Source: a virus
IMG/VR virus record: IMGVR_UViG_3300047508_000112
Coordinates: 1-45,832 of that record
Reading direction: 5' to 3' (one strand)
DNA length: 45,832 bases
Position numbers and translations under genes: made by a program. This document shows, one piece after another, positions 30,104 to 38,064 of this stretch; position 1 is the first letter of the stretch; each line of letters begins with the position of its first letter. The notes beneath the pieces were generated by a model. The model was not told where the DNA came from. It worked only from the letters and a program-made list of their open reading frames with translations, and searched no databases.

Positions 30104-30278
30104 TGGCCTTGGCCTCCTCCCTGGACAGACGCATGCGGGTCTTGGTGACCCTGGGACGCCCGGCCTTACAGGTGAAGTAGATGCCAATGGAAGCGGCCAG
30201 CTCTCTCAGCTCCCAGCACTTCCGAAGCCCTAGAAACTTTACGAGCGCATCGATCTTGATCACACCAGCTTCGTACAC
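30021..30278 (-). CDS. Lone minus-strand 85-residue protein in the right arm
   Basis: GTG 30278 (or GTG 30263) opens a frame that reads as a real protein: IKIDALVKFLGLRKCWELRE, then LAASIGIYFTCKAGRPRVTK and MRLSREEAKAIMARFYALRG, mostly helical with a basic centre. It runs against its neighbours, overlaps the 3' end of the LexA-type gene by 83 nt, and starts 3 nt from the divergent VRR-NUC ATG. It could be a regulator; no family is recognised and no ribosome site was seen. Confidence 0.45.
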   Translation of the reverse strand: MYEAGVIKIDALVKFLGLRKCWELRELAASIGIYFTCKAGRPRVTKTRMRLSREEAKAIMARFYALRGQGKTLEQTVRQGVGQPR

Positions 30279-30281
30279 CCC

Positions 30282-30629
30282 ATGAAAGTCGCACAGGGAT
30301 TGGCAGGCGTCAAGCGCTCAGAGGCGGAGATTCAACGGGCAATCTTCGGCCGCTGGCGCGCTCGAGGTGGCATAGTCACCCGGGTACAGAGCGGAAAGGT
30401 GCCTGTTCGGGGAGGCTGGATGCAGCTCGCGGACAAGGGCACCCCGGACAGCTACGTCATGGGGCCACTCGGGGCGAGCTTTTGGGCAGAGACCAAGACG
30501 GACACTGGTCAGCTGTCGACCGAGCAGATCGACTGGCACTACCGAGCCAGAAAGCTCGGACACAACGTGTTCGTGGTGAGAAATGAGCAGGCGGCTGACG
30601 CTGCTTGGCTTGAAGTGGTTGGAGAATAG
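30282..30629 (+). CDS. VRR-NUC domain nuclease
   Basis: The 115-residue product is a single VRR-NUC domain: RSEAEIQRAIFGRWRARGG (E14/E16), then DKGTPDSYVM (D56), FWAETKTDTGQLSTEQ (E70, K72, Q77) and FVVRNEQAA. This is the E...D...ExK order of PD-(D/E)XK nucleases, and stand-alone phage VRR-NUC proteins are linked to branched-DNA cleavage. With ERF and the RecB-like enzyme it may resolve recombination or packaging intermediates. No ribosome site was seen before the ATG. Confidence 0.8.
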   Translation: MKVAQGLAGVKRSEAEIQRAIFGRWRARGGIVTRVQSGKVPVRGGWMQLADKGTPDSYVMGPLGASFWAETKTDTGQLSTEQIDWHYRARKLGHNVFVVRNEQAADAAWLEVVGE

Positions 30630-30640
30630 GGAGAAAAGCA

Positions 30641-30799
30641 GTGAGAAAACAACGGATCGGAATCGAGCTGGAGACATACGTGATGCAGGAGTGCGCGAAG
30701 CTCATCGAGAGCCTGCCCAACGAGGAGCGGGAGCGCGTCATGAACTACCTCTCGAGCCGGAAGTGGGCTCGGGACACAGAAAGGCCCCCGGCGGGGTGA
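30641..30799 (+). CDS. Hypothetical 52-residue helical protein
   Basis: GTG 30641 with GGGAGA at 6-8 nt. The product (MRKQRIGIELETYVMQECAK...) is two helices separated by a PNEE turn, reminiscent of small adaptor or ribbon-helix proteins. Its stop overlaps the next GTG (GTGA). Not recognised. Confidence 0.55.
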   Translation: MRKQRIGIELETYVMQECAKLIESLPNEERERVMNYLSSRKWARDTERPPAG

Positions 30800-31059
30800 G
30801 CGGAGGAATTTACATCAAGCTCGGCTGTGCGTGCGGTGCTAGTGGCGCCTTCGAAACGCCAAATCCGTACTACGTCAAGGAGACGCGAGAGTCAGCTGAT
30901 GCATGGATGAAGAAGCATGATTCCTGCATAAGGGCGAGCGTATCTGTAGCCACCGAGCCGGTAGCGGTTTGTCGGTCATGGGAATGTAAGAAGCACGGTC
31001 TGTCAGGGGCGAACAATACCGGATCGGGATGCCCGGTCTGTGCGATGGAAAAGGCATGA
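30796..31059 (+). CDS. Zinc-ribbon-like 87-residue protein
   Basis: GTG 30796 in a GTGA overlap; a long upstream extension in the same frame is rejected because it is antisense-like to the previous gene. The product has CACGASG early, HDSC, and then CRSWECKKHGLSGANNTGSG with CPVC near the end, giving at least one Cys4 zinc ribbon. Not recognised beyond that. Ends in ATGA overlap. Confidence 0.55.
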   Translation: MSGGIYIKLGCACGASGAFETPNPYYVKETRESADAWMKKHDSCIRASVSVATEPVAVCRSWECKKHGLSGANNTGSGCPVCAMEKA

Positions 31060-31166
31060 AAAGGCTGCCACTGAAGGCCTACCCGCTCAATCTGAGCTGG
31101 CGCTACCGGTGGATCGACGGAGCCGAGGCTGATCGGCTACCCTGGAGATGGCTATGGCTGACCTGA
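31056..31166 (+). CDS. Trp/Arg-rich 36-residue peptide
   Basis: ATG 31056 in an ATGA overlap opens MKRLPLKAYPLNLSWRYRWI and ends with WRWLWLT, with five Trp. It overlaps the start of the next gene by 13-19 nt. The coupling is good and the composition unusual, but the short length limits certainty. Confidence 0.45.
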   Translation: MKRLPLKAYPLNLSWRYRWIDGAEADRLPWRWLWLT

Positions 31167-31633
31167 CCGACGAACCAGAGACAGAAACCCTCGAGCCCCA
31201 GGTGATTCCTGTACTCCGGGTCGTCGGTCAGGCGCCGCTCGAGAAGAACTACAAGGCCGAAGCCGCGAAGGACCAAGAAAACCTACTCAAGGAGCTTCAG
31301 GAGGAGATTTTCCGCTCGAGTCTCGAGGTCGGCGTGGACACGATGCACTTCCGGGACGTGGACCCACAGGCCGAGAAGCCCGAGGATGACCCACAGTTCC
31401 GTGAGTGGCGCAACCTGTACGGACATCGGAAGGCCCTGCGTAAGTGGAAGGTCGCCCGAGCCGGGTGGCTCCCCAAAAAGGACGCCCCGGTGGGCATCAC
31501 GGAGGGAACCTCGATGGCCGTGGGCATCATGAAGGCCCGCGCCGTGGAAAAGGGCGGTACCCGGGTGCTCAACGTCGGAACGGTGAACATGTACGCGGAA
31601 ATCCCGACCTTGCCGGAGAAGGAAGTCGAGTGA
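31148..31633 (+). CDS. Hypothetical 161-residue protein, possible small terminase by size
   Basis: ATG 31148 or 31154 (GGAG before the second). The product is acidic at the N-terminus, then helical (KAEAAKDQENLLKELQEEIF) with REWRNLYGHRKALRKWKVAR and a C-terminal NVGTVNMYAEIP segment. Size and position upstream of the terminase would suit a small terminase subunit, but no HTH is clear and lysis genes intervene, so this remains a guess. Confidence 0.55.
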   Translation: MAMADLTDEPETETLEPQVIPVLRVVGQAPLEKNYKAEAAKDQENLLKELQEEIFRSSLEVGVDTMHFRDVDPQAEKPEDDPQFREWRNLYGHRKALRKWKVARAGWLPKKDAPVGITEGTSMAVGIMKARAVEKGGTRVLNVGTVNMYAEIPTLPEKEVE

Positions 31634-31764
31634 TCAAGCTGGTCTATAGCGCTTTGTCGGGGACCAGGGCGGACGACTTCATTTTTTGGAAGCCACGACT
31701 GTCGGGGCCACGGGTTAAATGGGCAAATCGCGGCATAATCCTGGCCAGGGCATTTTTTCTATGA
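31630..31764 (+). CDS. Hypothetical 44-residue basic protein
   Basis: GTG 31630 in a GTGA overlap; product MIKLVYSALSGTRADDFIFW followed by a basic, then hydrophobic tail (IILARAFFL). The TGA overlaps the next ATG (ATGA). Not recognised. Confidence 0.45.
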   Translation: MIKLVYSALSGTRADDFIFWKPRLSGPRVKWANRGIILARAFFL

Positions 31765-31928
31765 GATCGCTCAGCTCAATCCCCAAGGAGTCGTGGCTGC
31801 GCTCCCGGTTCCCCAGTATCCAGCTCATCTACCGATTCGAGCACATGGAGACCTTCGAGCATGAGCCGGTCATCCTGTATGTGGCGAAGGGTACCGCCAG
31901 ACTGGGGATTGCCCTGTGTCGGAACTGA
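31761..31928 (+). CDS. Hypothetical 55-residue protein
   Basis: ATG 31761 in an ATGA overlap. The product (MRSLSSIPKESWLRSRFPSI...) ends KGTARLGIALCRN. Its end overlaps the next GTG start by 13 nt. Not recognised. Confidence 0.5.
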   Translation: MRSLSSIPKESWLRSRFPSIQLIYRFEHMETFEHEPVILYVAKGTARLGIALCRN

Positions 31929-32299
31929 ACTGGGACCCCGAGCCCCATAAGCGCCAGTACTACCGGAATGCCCAGACCGGGGACCGGGCGTGGCTGGTCA
32001 AGCGGGACGGGAAGGACATGGTCCGCATGGACCGTGGGCCAGTGGAGGACATCCGCGTCTTCAACGAACGGGAATGGATCGAGGATGCTCCGGCGATGGC
32101 GGACTTCACAGACATCCAGATCGCCATGGTCACGTTCGAAGCCGACAAGGCTCTATGTAGGCAGATGGGGGACGCCAAGAAGGCCAAGCGTGAGTGGTTG
32201 AACCTGTCGGACCAGCAGCGCATCAAGTGGATGGAGGATGGCCCCCAGGAGACCCGAAGGAAGAAGCTCTACCTGGCTGTCAAGAAGGCCCTGAAGTGA
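31916..32299 (+). CDS. Hypothetical 127-residue protein
   Basis: GTG 31916 with GGGGA upstream. The product has an N-terminal beta part (HKRQYYRNAQTGDRAWLVKR) and a helical C-terminus with WLNLSDQQRIKWMEDGPQET and a basic end. Conceivably a DNA-binding packaging factor given its place, but no motif proves it. GTGA overlap at the end. Confidence 0.55.
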   Translation: MSELNWDPEPHKRQYYRNAQTGDRAWLVKRDGKDMVRMDRGPVEDIRVFNEREWIEDAPAMADFTDIQIAMVTFEADKALCRQMGDAKKAKREWLNLSDQQRIKWMEDGPQETRRKKLYLAVKKALK

Positions 32300-32652
32300 T
32301 CGGACTCTCCCAGCGTCCAGTGACAGACCGTGACGTTGTGGTCCGGATGAACCGGGAGATCGTGCCGCTCGTCAGGGAGCTATGTATGCTGATGGAGAGC
32401 TTCGGGAACCCGATCAGCCCGGTCCTGTCCGATCGGGCAGTGTCCGACTTGAACATCGAGCAGTTAGTCAGCAAGGAGCTGATGCCAACGGTCCACAACC
32501 TGATCGACCAGGTGAACCTGTCGTTCGGATCTCATGTGGTCCACTCCATCGGTCAGCGCGCGCCGACTCGAGCCGAGCTAGCCCACTGGGTGAATCGGAT
32601 CCTGCTACCAAAGCTCCAGATGGCGAGGACGGCGGTCATCTCCGAGGGGTAG
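32296..32652 (+). CDS. Hypothetical helical 118-residue protein
   Basis: GTG 32296 in a GTGA overlap. The product (MIGLSQRPVTDRDVVVRMNR...) is a chain of helices (LVRELCMLMESFG; IEQLVSKELMPTVHNLIDQV). TAG stop lies 44 nt before the holin-like gene, just at the lysis promoter. Not recognised. Confidence 0.55.
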   Translation: MIGLSQRPVTDRDVVVRMNREIVPLVRELCMLMESFGNPISPVLSDRAVSDLNIEQLVSKELMPTVHNLIDQVNLSFGSHVVHSIGQRAPTRAELAHWVNRILLPKLQMARTAVISEG

Positions 32653-32689
32653 CTTGGCACTTGACAAGTAGTGAACGCACGTTCACAGT
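32653..32689 (+). promoter_or_regulatory. Lysis promoter with two operator types (leaderless)
   Basis: Palindrome CTTGGCA-CT-TGACAAG (32653-32668) overlaps the -35 TTGACA (32661). The spacer holds GTGAACGCACGTTCAC (32671-32686), a perfect GAAC-N4-GTTC box. A -10 CACAGT at 17 nt spacing is followed by 7 nt and ATG 32697. Confidence 0.7.
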
Positions 32690-32696
32690 ACCGGGG

Positions 32697-32864
32697 ATGC
32701 AAAATCCCATTGTTCGTGTACTGGAAGTGGTTGTCGTAGCCGGAGCATGCGCGGCTGTGGCTGAGTTTGTGAAGGACCAATCCTTGGCGGCGAAACTGAT
32801 CGCCGGCATCGCTGTCCTGGCGAGCCAATATGGCGTCAGTCTGCCAAAGTTCGGTGCGGCATGA
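32697..32864 (+). CDS. Holin-like small membrane protein, leaderless start
   Basis: The 55-residue product (MQNPIVRVLEVVVVAGACAA...) has one hydrophobic segment early and a second weaker one (AAKLIAGIAVLASQYGV), with a basic-free short tail. Size, membrane content and position directly before a lipoprotein and an endolysin fit a holin, the protein that permeabilises the inner membrane at the set lysis time. There is no Shine-Dalgarno; ATG lies 7 nt after the -10. It overlaps the next gene by ATGA. Confidence 0.6.
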   Translation: MQNPIVRVLEVVVVAGACAAVAEFVKDQSLAAKLIAGIAVLASQYGVSLPKFGAA

Positions 32865-33049
32865 CCAGCTCGAAAAAGCTCTTGGTAGCCAGCCTGCTGA
32901 CCGGATCGGTGATCGGCGGGTTCTTTCTGGGCCTCCAGTCCTGCGCCACGCCACCCCAGGATGCCAAGGCCGCCCTTGCAGAGACGCTCCGGCAGTTCGA
33001 CATGGCTTGCGATGTTCGCGCGCACTATCGCGATGCGGGGACTGATTGA
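32861..33049 (+). CDS. Small lipoprotein, candidate outer-membrane spanin
   Basis: The 62-residue product starts MTSSKKLLVASLLTGSVIGG followed by FFLGLQSCATPP, a lipoprotein signal with LQSC as lipobox. The mature part is short and charged. In Gram-negative phages a small lipoprotein beside holin and endolysin is usually the outer-membrane spanin; a partner inner-membrane spanin is not obvious nearby. Its TGA overlaps the TTG of the endolysin. Confidence 0.6.
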   Translation: MTSSKKLLVASLLTGSVIGGFFLGLQSCATPPQDAKAALAETLRQFDMACDVRAHYRDAGTD

Positions 33050-33648
33050 ACCTCGTCCCGGACAAGCTCACGCTGATGACGGCTCTGGATGTACTGAAGG
33101 CCATCCAGGAAGCGATGCCGGAGATGTCCAACAGCGCGGTGGCTATTCTGTGCGCACAGTCCGCGCTCGAGACTGGGCGATGGAAGAGCATGCACTGCTT
33201 TAACTTCGGCAATATCAGACCTCCGAAGGATTGGCCTGGCGACTACTGCCAATTCCGGTGCAACGAGCAGGTGAGCCCGGGGAAATGGGTCTGGTACGAT
33301 CCTCCGAGCCCTGGGTCCAATTTCCTCGCCTTCCCCGACGCTGTGACGGGCATTCGTTACTGGCTCGACAAGCTCAAGACTCGCTGGCCGGAGGCGTTCC
33401 AGGGTGCGGTAGCTGGTCAACCTGTCCCATTCGTCCATGGGCTCAAGCAACGCGGGTACTTCACGGCGGACGAAGCGCCTTACCTGAATGGGGTGCTCGG
33501 GCTGACCCATGAGTTCCTTGCTCTCCTCGCCGAGCCCGCGCCGGTCCCGGAACACGAGCCGGACTGGGATGCGATCAAGGCGTCGACCTGGATCAACAAC
33601 CTGGACGCCGATCTTGACGGGCACGGCGCATCGAACCTGAATGGCTGA
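33046..33648 (+). CDS. Endolysin, lysozyme/glucosaminidase-like
   Basis: TTG 33046 overlaps the previous stop (TTGA). The 200-residue product has CAQSALETGRWKSMHCFNFG followed by NIRP (about residues 29-52), the Glu of ALETGRW being the likely catalytic acid, and LAFPDAVTGIRYWLDKLKTR W (about 90-112), matching FlgJ-type glucosaminidases and lysozyme-fold phage enzymes that cut the glycan of peptidoglycan. No signal peptide, so release needs the holin. The end overlaps the terminase start by 8 nt. Confidence 0.75.
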   Translation: MNLVPDKLTLMTALDVLKAIQEAMPEMSNSAVAILCAQSALETGRWKSMHCFNFGNIRPPKDWPGDYCQFRCNEQVSPGKWVWYDPPSPGSNFLAFPDAVTGIRYWLDKLKTRWPEAFQGAVAGQPVPFVHGLKQRGYFTADEAPYLNGVLGLTHEFLALLAEPAPVPEHEPDWDAIKASTWINNLDADLDGHGASNLNG

Positions 33649-35170
33649 ATCGGCCATCTACGAGCCGAGCGAGTGGGGCCGGCGGTTCCACGGCATCCGC
33701 GATGCTCAGGGAAAAGTGGTACGTGAGGTGCTCGGGGCCGGCGCGGCCGGACCAGGGAAGAGCATGGTCCTGCTGATGGACCCGATCGACAAGGTCATCA
33801 TCGAGGACAAGCGCCAAAAGCTCCCGAGGAGTGACCGGCGCTGGATGCCCAGGGGCGGTTCCGTGGGATGGGCACTGCATCTTCGTCGGACACGACCGAT
33901 GCTTGAGCAGACCATCGCTCGCTCGCACCGGATGTTCAAAGCATTCGATCCCGAGGCGAAGTGGGATCAGAACAAGACGACATGGACGTTCGGCTGCGGA
34001 TATCGAGTCCAGTTCGGCCACTGCAAGGACCCCAACGACTGGGAAGCCTACATGTCGAACGAGTACGACGAGATCCTCTACGATGAGCTGGTCCAATTCG
34101 ACGAGGAGCAGTACGACCAGATCAACACTCGTCTGCGCTCGAGTGACCCGGTCCTGTCGCAGATGCTCAAGATTCGCTCCTGTACGAACCCGCTGATGCG
34201 CCGTGTCTCAGGCGAGAACTTCAGTGTCAAAAACCCGTACTGGGTGCGCGAGCGATTCGTGAAGCCCAATCCCGAGGGCGGAGTCATCTTCAAGCGCCAG
34301 CTCAAGCGCGCGGATGGCTCCGTCTACTGGCATACGTGGTGTTTCCTCATCGCTACGCTGAAGGACAACCCGGACAAGGAGTTCGTTGCCCAGTATGAAG
34401 CTCAGCTCCTATCTGCGAAGCCGCACATCCGTAATGCTCTTCTGTATGGCCGCTGGGATGCTTCGGAGCACAGTTTTTTCGACGAATGGAATGCACAGCT
34501 TCACGTCATCAAGCCTTTCAAGTGCCCGGACGATTGGACGTTCTTTCGCTCAATGGACTGGGGGTTCAAGGTACCGGGTTGTGTCCACTGGTGGGCGATG
34601 GACCCGGACGAAAACCTCTACTGTATCAAGGAACTGACGTTCAAAGGAAAGCTGGTAAACGAGGTTTGCGCGATGATCGAGGAGGTCGAGATGGACCTCG
34701 GACTCTGGGACGAGAAGCGCGACTGCTCGAGTATCACCGGTCCCGCCGACACCCAAATCTGGGGCCAGTCAGGTCAGGCGAGCGAGACGATGTACCAGAC
34801 GTTCGTCAAGGCCGGCATTCCGTGGGTGCAGGCCGACAAGAAGAGCAGGCAGACCAATGCCCAGCATCTAGCTCGGAGGCTAGCGGACCACGACAATGGG
34901 ACCAAGCAGCCGGGCATCGTATTTTTCAGCACATGCCGCAAGCTCATCGAGACGCTGCCGGCGGTTCAGTCCGAGCCCGGGGACCCCGACACGCCGATGG
35001 ACGGCGGCGAGGACCATTGGACCGACAGCGCTTGGTACGCCAGCGCGTTCGCGTCTCGTGGTAGGAAGATGATTCCGAAACGCAAGGAAGCTCCCGACGA
35101 GTGGGAGCAAGAGGTCAAGAAGTCATCGGGCCGCAAGGGCACGAGCTTCGGTTACGGAGCGCGAGTATGA
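33641..35170 (+). CDS. terL: Terminase large subunit
   Basis: The 509-residue product has the packaging ATPase: Walker A GAGAAGPGKS (32-41), Walker B EILYDE (144-149) and coupling motif SCTNP (180-184). The C-terminal RNase-H-like nuclease shows D306 (RSMDWGF), D370 (GPADTQIW) and D458/D462 (EDHWTDSAWYA). It cuts and pumps concatemeric DNA into the procapsid through the portal. The order endolysin, terminase, portal is unusual but coherent. Fits a headful packager given the apparent circular permutation. Confidence 0.92.
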   Translation: MAESAIYEPSEWGRRFHGIRDAQGKVVREVLGAGAAGPGKSMVLLMDPIDKVIIEDKRQKLPRSDRRWMPRGGSVGWALHLRRTRPMLEQTIARSHRMFKAFDPEAKWDQNKTTWTFGCGYRVQFGHCKDPNDWEAYMSNEYDEILYDELVQFDEEQYDQINTRLRSSDPVLSQMLKIRSCTNPLMRRVSGENFSVKNPYWVRERFVKPNPEGGVIFKRQLKRADGSVYWHTWCFLIATLKDNPDKEFVAQYEAQLLSAKPHIRNALLYGRWDASEHSFFDEWNAQLHVIKPFKCPDDWTFFRSMDWGFKVPGCVHWWAMDPDENLYCIKELTFKGKLVNEVCAMIEEVEMDLGLWDEKRDCSSITGPADTQIWGQSGQASETMYQTFVKAGIPWVQADKKSRQTNAQHLARRLADHDNGTKQPGIVFFSTCRKLIETLPAVQSEPGDPDTPMDGGEDHWTDSAWYASAFASRGRKMIPKRKEAPDEWEQEVKKSSGRKGTSFGYGARV

Positions 35171-35427
35171 TTTGGCTATTGGCGGCGGAGGCGTTAGTCT
35201 TCCCGCTGGTTTTTGGGATCTGGATATCCAAGGAGATCAAGAAAATGTCAGCAGCTACCGACGCACTATCAGCGAGCATCGACGCGCTCACCACGAGCGT
35301 GGACCAGCTAATCGCCAAGGCATCTACGCAGCCTCCACCGGTGGAGGACCTCACGCCCCAGGTGGTGGCCGCCACTCAGCGAGTGAATGACCTGAAGGTC
35401 AAGATCGATGCAGCGGTGGGGAGCTGA
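35167..35427 (+). CDS. Single-TM protein with coiled-coil tail
   Basis: ATG 35167 in an ATGA overlap with the terminase. The 86-residue product starts with a membrane helix (MIWLLAAEALVFPLVFGIWI) and continues as a Ser/Ala/Asp helix with heptad character, then a Pro linker and a second helix. Layout resembles an inner-membrane spanin or other lysis accessory; the terminase neighbourhood gives no further clue. Confidence 0.6.
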   Translation: MIWLLAAEALVFPLVFGIWISKEIKKMSAATDALSASIDALTTSVDQLIAKASTQPPPVEDLTPQVVAATQRVNDLKVKIDAAVGS

Positions 35428-35430
35428 GCT

Positions 35431-35568
35431 ATGCCGCTCAAAAAAGGTAAGAGCGCCTCAGTGCGCCAGCAGAACATCAAGACAGAAATCTCCGCAGGCA
35501 AGCCGGTCAAGCAAGCGGTAGCGATCGGGTATGCGCAGCAGCGACGCTCCGGCAAGAAGAAGGGCTGA
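35431..35568 (+). CDS. Small basic protein (DUF6496-like)
   Basis: ATG 35431 with GGGGAG 6-9 nt upstream gives 45 residues: MPLKKGKSASVRQQNIKTEI then SAGKPVKQAVAIGYAQQRRS. The MPLKKGKS...NIKTE..AGKP.KQAVAIAY pattern is a widespread small phage protein next to portal or terminase genes, function unknown. It ends 1 nt before the TTG of the next gene. Confidence 0.65.
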   Translation: MPLKKGKSASVRQQNIKTEISAGKPVKQAVAIGYAQQRRSGKKKG

Positions 35569-35569
35569 C

Positions 35570-35830
35570 TTGGATCCCGGCAAGCTAGCTCCAGTGGTGA
35601 CGCTCCATCATGCGGATGAGGCGGTCGTGCGTTTTTTGGAGGACCTGCTCGAGAAGGCGCGGAGCGGTGAGATTCGCTCGGTGGCTGCCGCATGGGAGCA
35701 TAAGGACGGCGACACCAACGACGGGGCATGCTTCGGTAATATGACCGGGCGATACAATATCATCGGTCGGCTCCAGGTGCTCGCTACGCAGATCGCATTG
35801 AACGACTGCCTACAATGGAAACCAAGTTGA
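35570..35830 (+). CDS. Hypothetical 86-residue protein before the portal
   Basis: TTG 35570 is chosen (MDPGKLAPVVTLHHADEAVV...), following the previous stop by 1 nt. The first half is helical (VRFLEDLLEKARSGEIRSVA), the second has TNDGACFGNMTGRYNIIGRL. Small proteins of this kind occur in several phage structural regions, but no function is known. Its TGA overlaps the likely portal ATG. Confidence 0.6.
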   Translation: MDPGKLAPVVTLHHADEAVVRFLEDLLEKARSGEIRSVAAAWEHKDGDTNDGACFGNMTGRYNIIGRLQVLATQIALNDCLQWKPS

Positions 35831-38064
35831 TGGACGACTCGCTCGACTACTCCACGGAATCCGAGGACACCCTCGACGTTCCGCTCGAAGGCTCCCTTCC
35901 GGACGAGCTGGGCGAGACTCCGTTCATCTACGATGAGGACTCCCTGAACCTAGTCGATGCATTCAAGGCCCACGAGGAAGGCGAGGAGGCGCTCAAGAAG
36001 ATCGCGAACGAAGTGTTCGACAACTTCACATCCGACTGGGAGTCGAGCGAGCAGTACCGCAAACGAGTGGAGGGCGACTGGCGCATCTGGGCCGGGGAGC
36101 TGCCCGAGAAGGCCCTGCTCTTCAAAGATGCCGCTAACGCACACCTCCCTATTCTGCTCGAGAACATGTCGCGGCTGCTGCTACGCGCTTTCGGGGAGCT
36201 TTTCGGAGATTGGTCCAATGTTTTTGGAGTTCTGCCGCTGGGCTCAGAAGACCGACAGACCGCTGAGCTGCTATCACTACACGGCAACTGGCAGCTTCGA
36301 AATCAGATTCCTGACTTCAAACGGCAGATGCACCGAGCCCTACTCGCTTTCCTAGGGCCCGGGGATGTCACGATCCACTCGTTCTATGACGAGTCCCGCA
36401 AGGAGAACCGCCACGAGGTTCTGACGTGCGACGAGTTCGTCATCCCGTACGTGTTCACGACGACGATGCCTGACTACTCGGACGTGCCCCGGAGGACCAA
36501 GGTCCTCATGCGCTACCGGCACGACCTCGAGGCCATGCGCGGCATCTGGAGCGACGTAGACAAGGTCCTGAAGGACAAGAATGGGCCCTCGCTCGACTCG
36601 GAGCCCGAGCAATCGTTCGCCGAGACGGTGGCCAAAGTTCAGGGCGTGGAGCCTGACGATGCGGGAATCGCCCCATACAAGGTGCTTTGGTATGAGGGGT
36701 GGATGGAGCTACCGAACCAGGACAAACAACGGTTCGTCCAGGTCATCATGGACTACTCCACCAAGACGATCTTCCGGCTCACCATCCACGAGGAGCCGAG
36801 TTGGCAGGACAAGTCCGCGTACGAAGCGAAGCTCAAGGAACTGGCGGCATTCCGAGACCTCCAGAACCAATACCAAGCCCAGCTCCAGCAGCACCAGGAG
36901 ATGCAAGGCCAACTGGGTCAGCAGCTCGGGGGAGCGCAGATCGGTCCCGAGCAAGCTCTCCAGGGTCTTCAACAGTTGGACGCTCAGGAGCCTCAGCCGC
37001 CAACCCCTCCGGGTTGGATGGAGAATCCGGACGATCCAAATGAGACGCCGAAGCAACCGGACAAGAAGCCCATCCACCTGTTCGTCCACGGGGTATGCCT
37101 GGAGAATATGCGTGGTGCCCTTGGTCTGGGGTACGGCCGGGTCATGGCCGACTTCAACCGCGCGGGCAACGTTGCGCTCTCGCAGTTCATCGACGCCGCG
37201 ACCCTCGCGAACTGCAAGATGATCATCACCACCGAGAACGTGGAGTTTAACGGTGGGCTGAAACTCCAACCCGGAGGCCAGCTCAAGGTGTCCGGTGTCT
37301 CGGGAAGCGAGCTGAAGGACAACGTCATGCCCTTCGGGTTCGACGGACCCCGTGGAGAGCTGCTCCAGGTAGTCGAGCTGATGCAGCAGTCCGGTGAAGG
37401 GGCTATGCAAGCCCCTGCGGTTCTATCCGGAGCCGAGGGCAAGTCCGGGGAGACCTACCGTGGTATCGCGGCGCGCATCGAGCAGGCGACCAAGCAGCTG
37501 TCGGTGTCCACGCGGAAGTTCTCGGACGAGGTTCTCGTCAACACGCTCAAGAACAACGCCTACCTGAACAGTATTTTCCTCCCCGACTACGAGCTGATCC
37601 AGCTCGAGAGCAACCTGGTCCCCGCTGGTCAACCGTCGCAGATCCCGATCTCGCGGAAGCTCTACGAGCGGAACTACCAGATCGAAATCCGAGCGGACCT
37701 CCAGTTCGCTGCGCGCGCCCAGAAGATTCAAGAGGCGGACGATGTCCTCGGCCTGGTGGAGAAAATCCCCCAGCTACAGCAGAACATCCCACTCGTGTAT
37801 GAGGTCGTGAAGCGCTCGCTCATCGCCAGGGGCTTCCGGGACATCGCGGCCTACCTCGGCCCCCAGCCGCCCCCGCCGCAGACGCCATTGGGCATTCCGC
37901 CGCCGCCGCTACCGATGCCGCCCGGCCCTCCAGGCTCTACCGGAAAACCGGCTATGCCAATGCAGGGCAACCCTCCGGGACCGGGCCCGCAAAGCCCCCA
38001 GATGCCGCCGCATCCCCCAATGCCTCCGGCCCCAGGTGGCCCTCCACAAGGAATGGTTAGCTGA
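35830..38064 (+). CDS. Portal protein, P22-like
   Basis: ATG 35830 (TGATG overlap) is preferred to ATG 35815; 744 residues. The N-terminal half has SDWESSEQYRKRVEGDWRIW, AANAHLPILLENMSRLLLRA and LGPGDVTIHSFYDE; the middle QFIDAATLANCKMIITTENV and SGETYRGIAARIEQATKQLS, typical of large podoviral portals. Residues about 350-410 are Gln/Pro-rich, and the last 70 are Pro/Gly/Met-rich and disordered. It forms the dodecameric channel through which terminase loads DNA and tail parts attach. Confidence 0.85.
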   Translation: MDDSLDYSTESEDTLDVPLEGSLPDELGETPFIYDEDSLNLVDAFKAHEEGEEALKKIANEVFDNFTSDWESSEQYRKRVEGDWRIWAGELPEKALLFKDAANAHLPILLENMSRLLLRAFGELFGDWSNVFGVLPLGSEDRQTAELLSLHGNWQLRNQIPDFKRQMHRALLAFLGPGDVTIHSFYDESRKENRHEVLTCDEFVIPYVFTTTMPDYSDVPRRTKVLMRYRHDLEAMRGIWSDVDKVLKDKNGPSLDSEPEQSFAETVAKVQGVEPDDAGIAPYKVLWYEGWMELPNQDKQRFVQVIMDYSTKTIFRLTIHEEPSWQDKSAYEAKLKELAAFRDLQNQYQAQLQQHQEMQGQLGQQLGGAQIGPEQALQGLQQLDAQEPQPPTPPGWMENPDDPNETPKQPDKKPIHLFVHGVCLENMRGALGLGYGRVMADFNRAGNVALSQFIDAATLANCKMIITTENVEFNGGLKLQPGGQLKVSGVSGSELKDNVMPFGFDGPRGELLQVVELMQQSGEGAMQAPAVLSGAEGKSGETYRGIAARIEQATKQLSVSTRKFSDEVLVNTLKNNAYLNSIFLPDYELIQLESNLVPAGQPSQIPISRKLYERNYQIEIRADLQFAARAQKIQEADDVLGLVEKIPQLQQNIPLVYEVVKRSLIARGFRDIAAYLGPQPPPPQTPLGIPPPPLPMPPGPPGSTGKPAMPMQGNPPGPGPQSPQMPPHPPMPPAPGGPPQGMVS

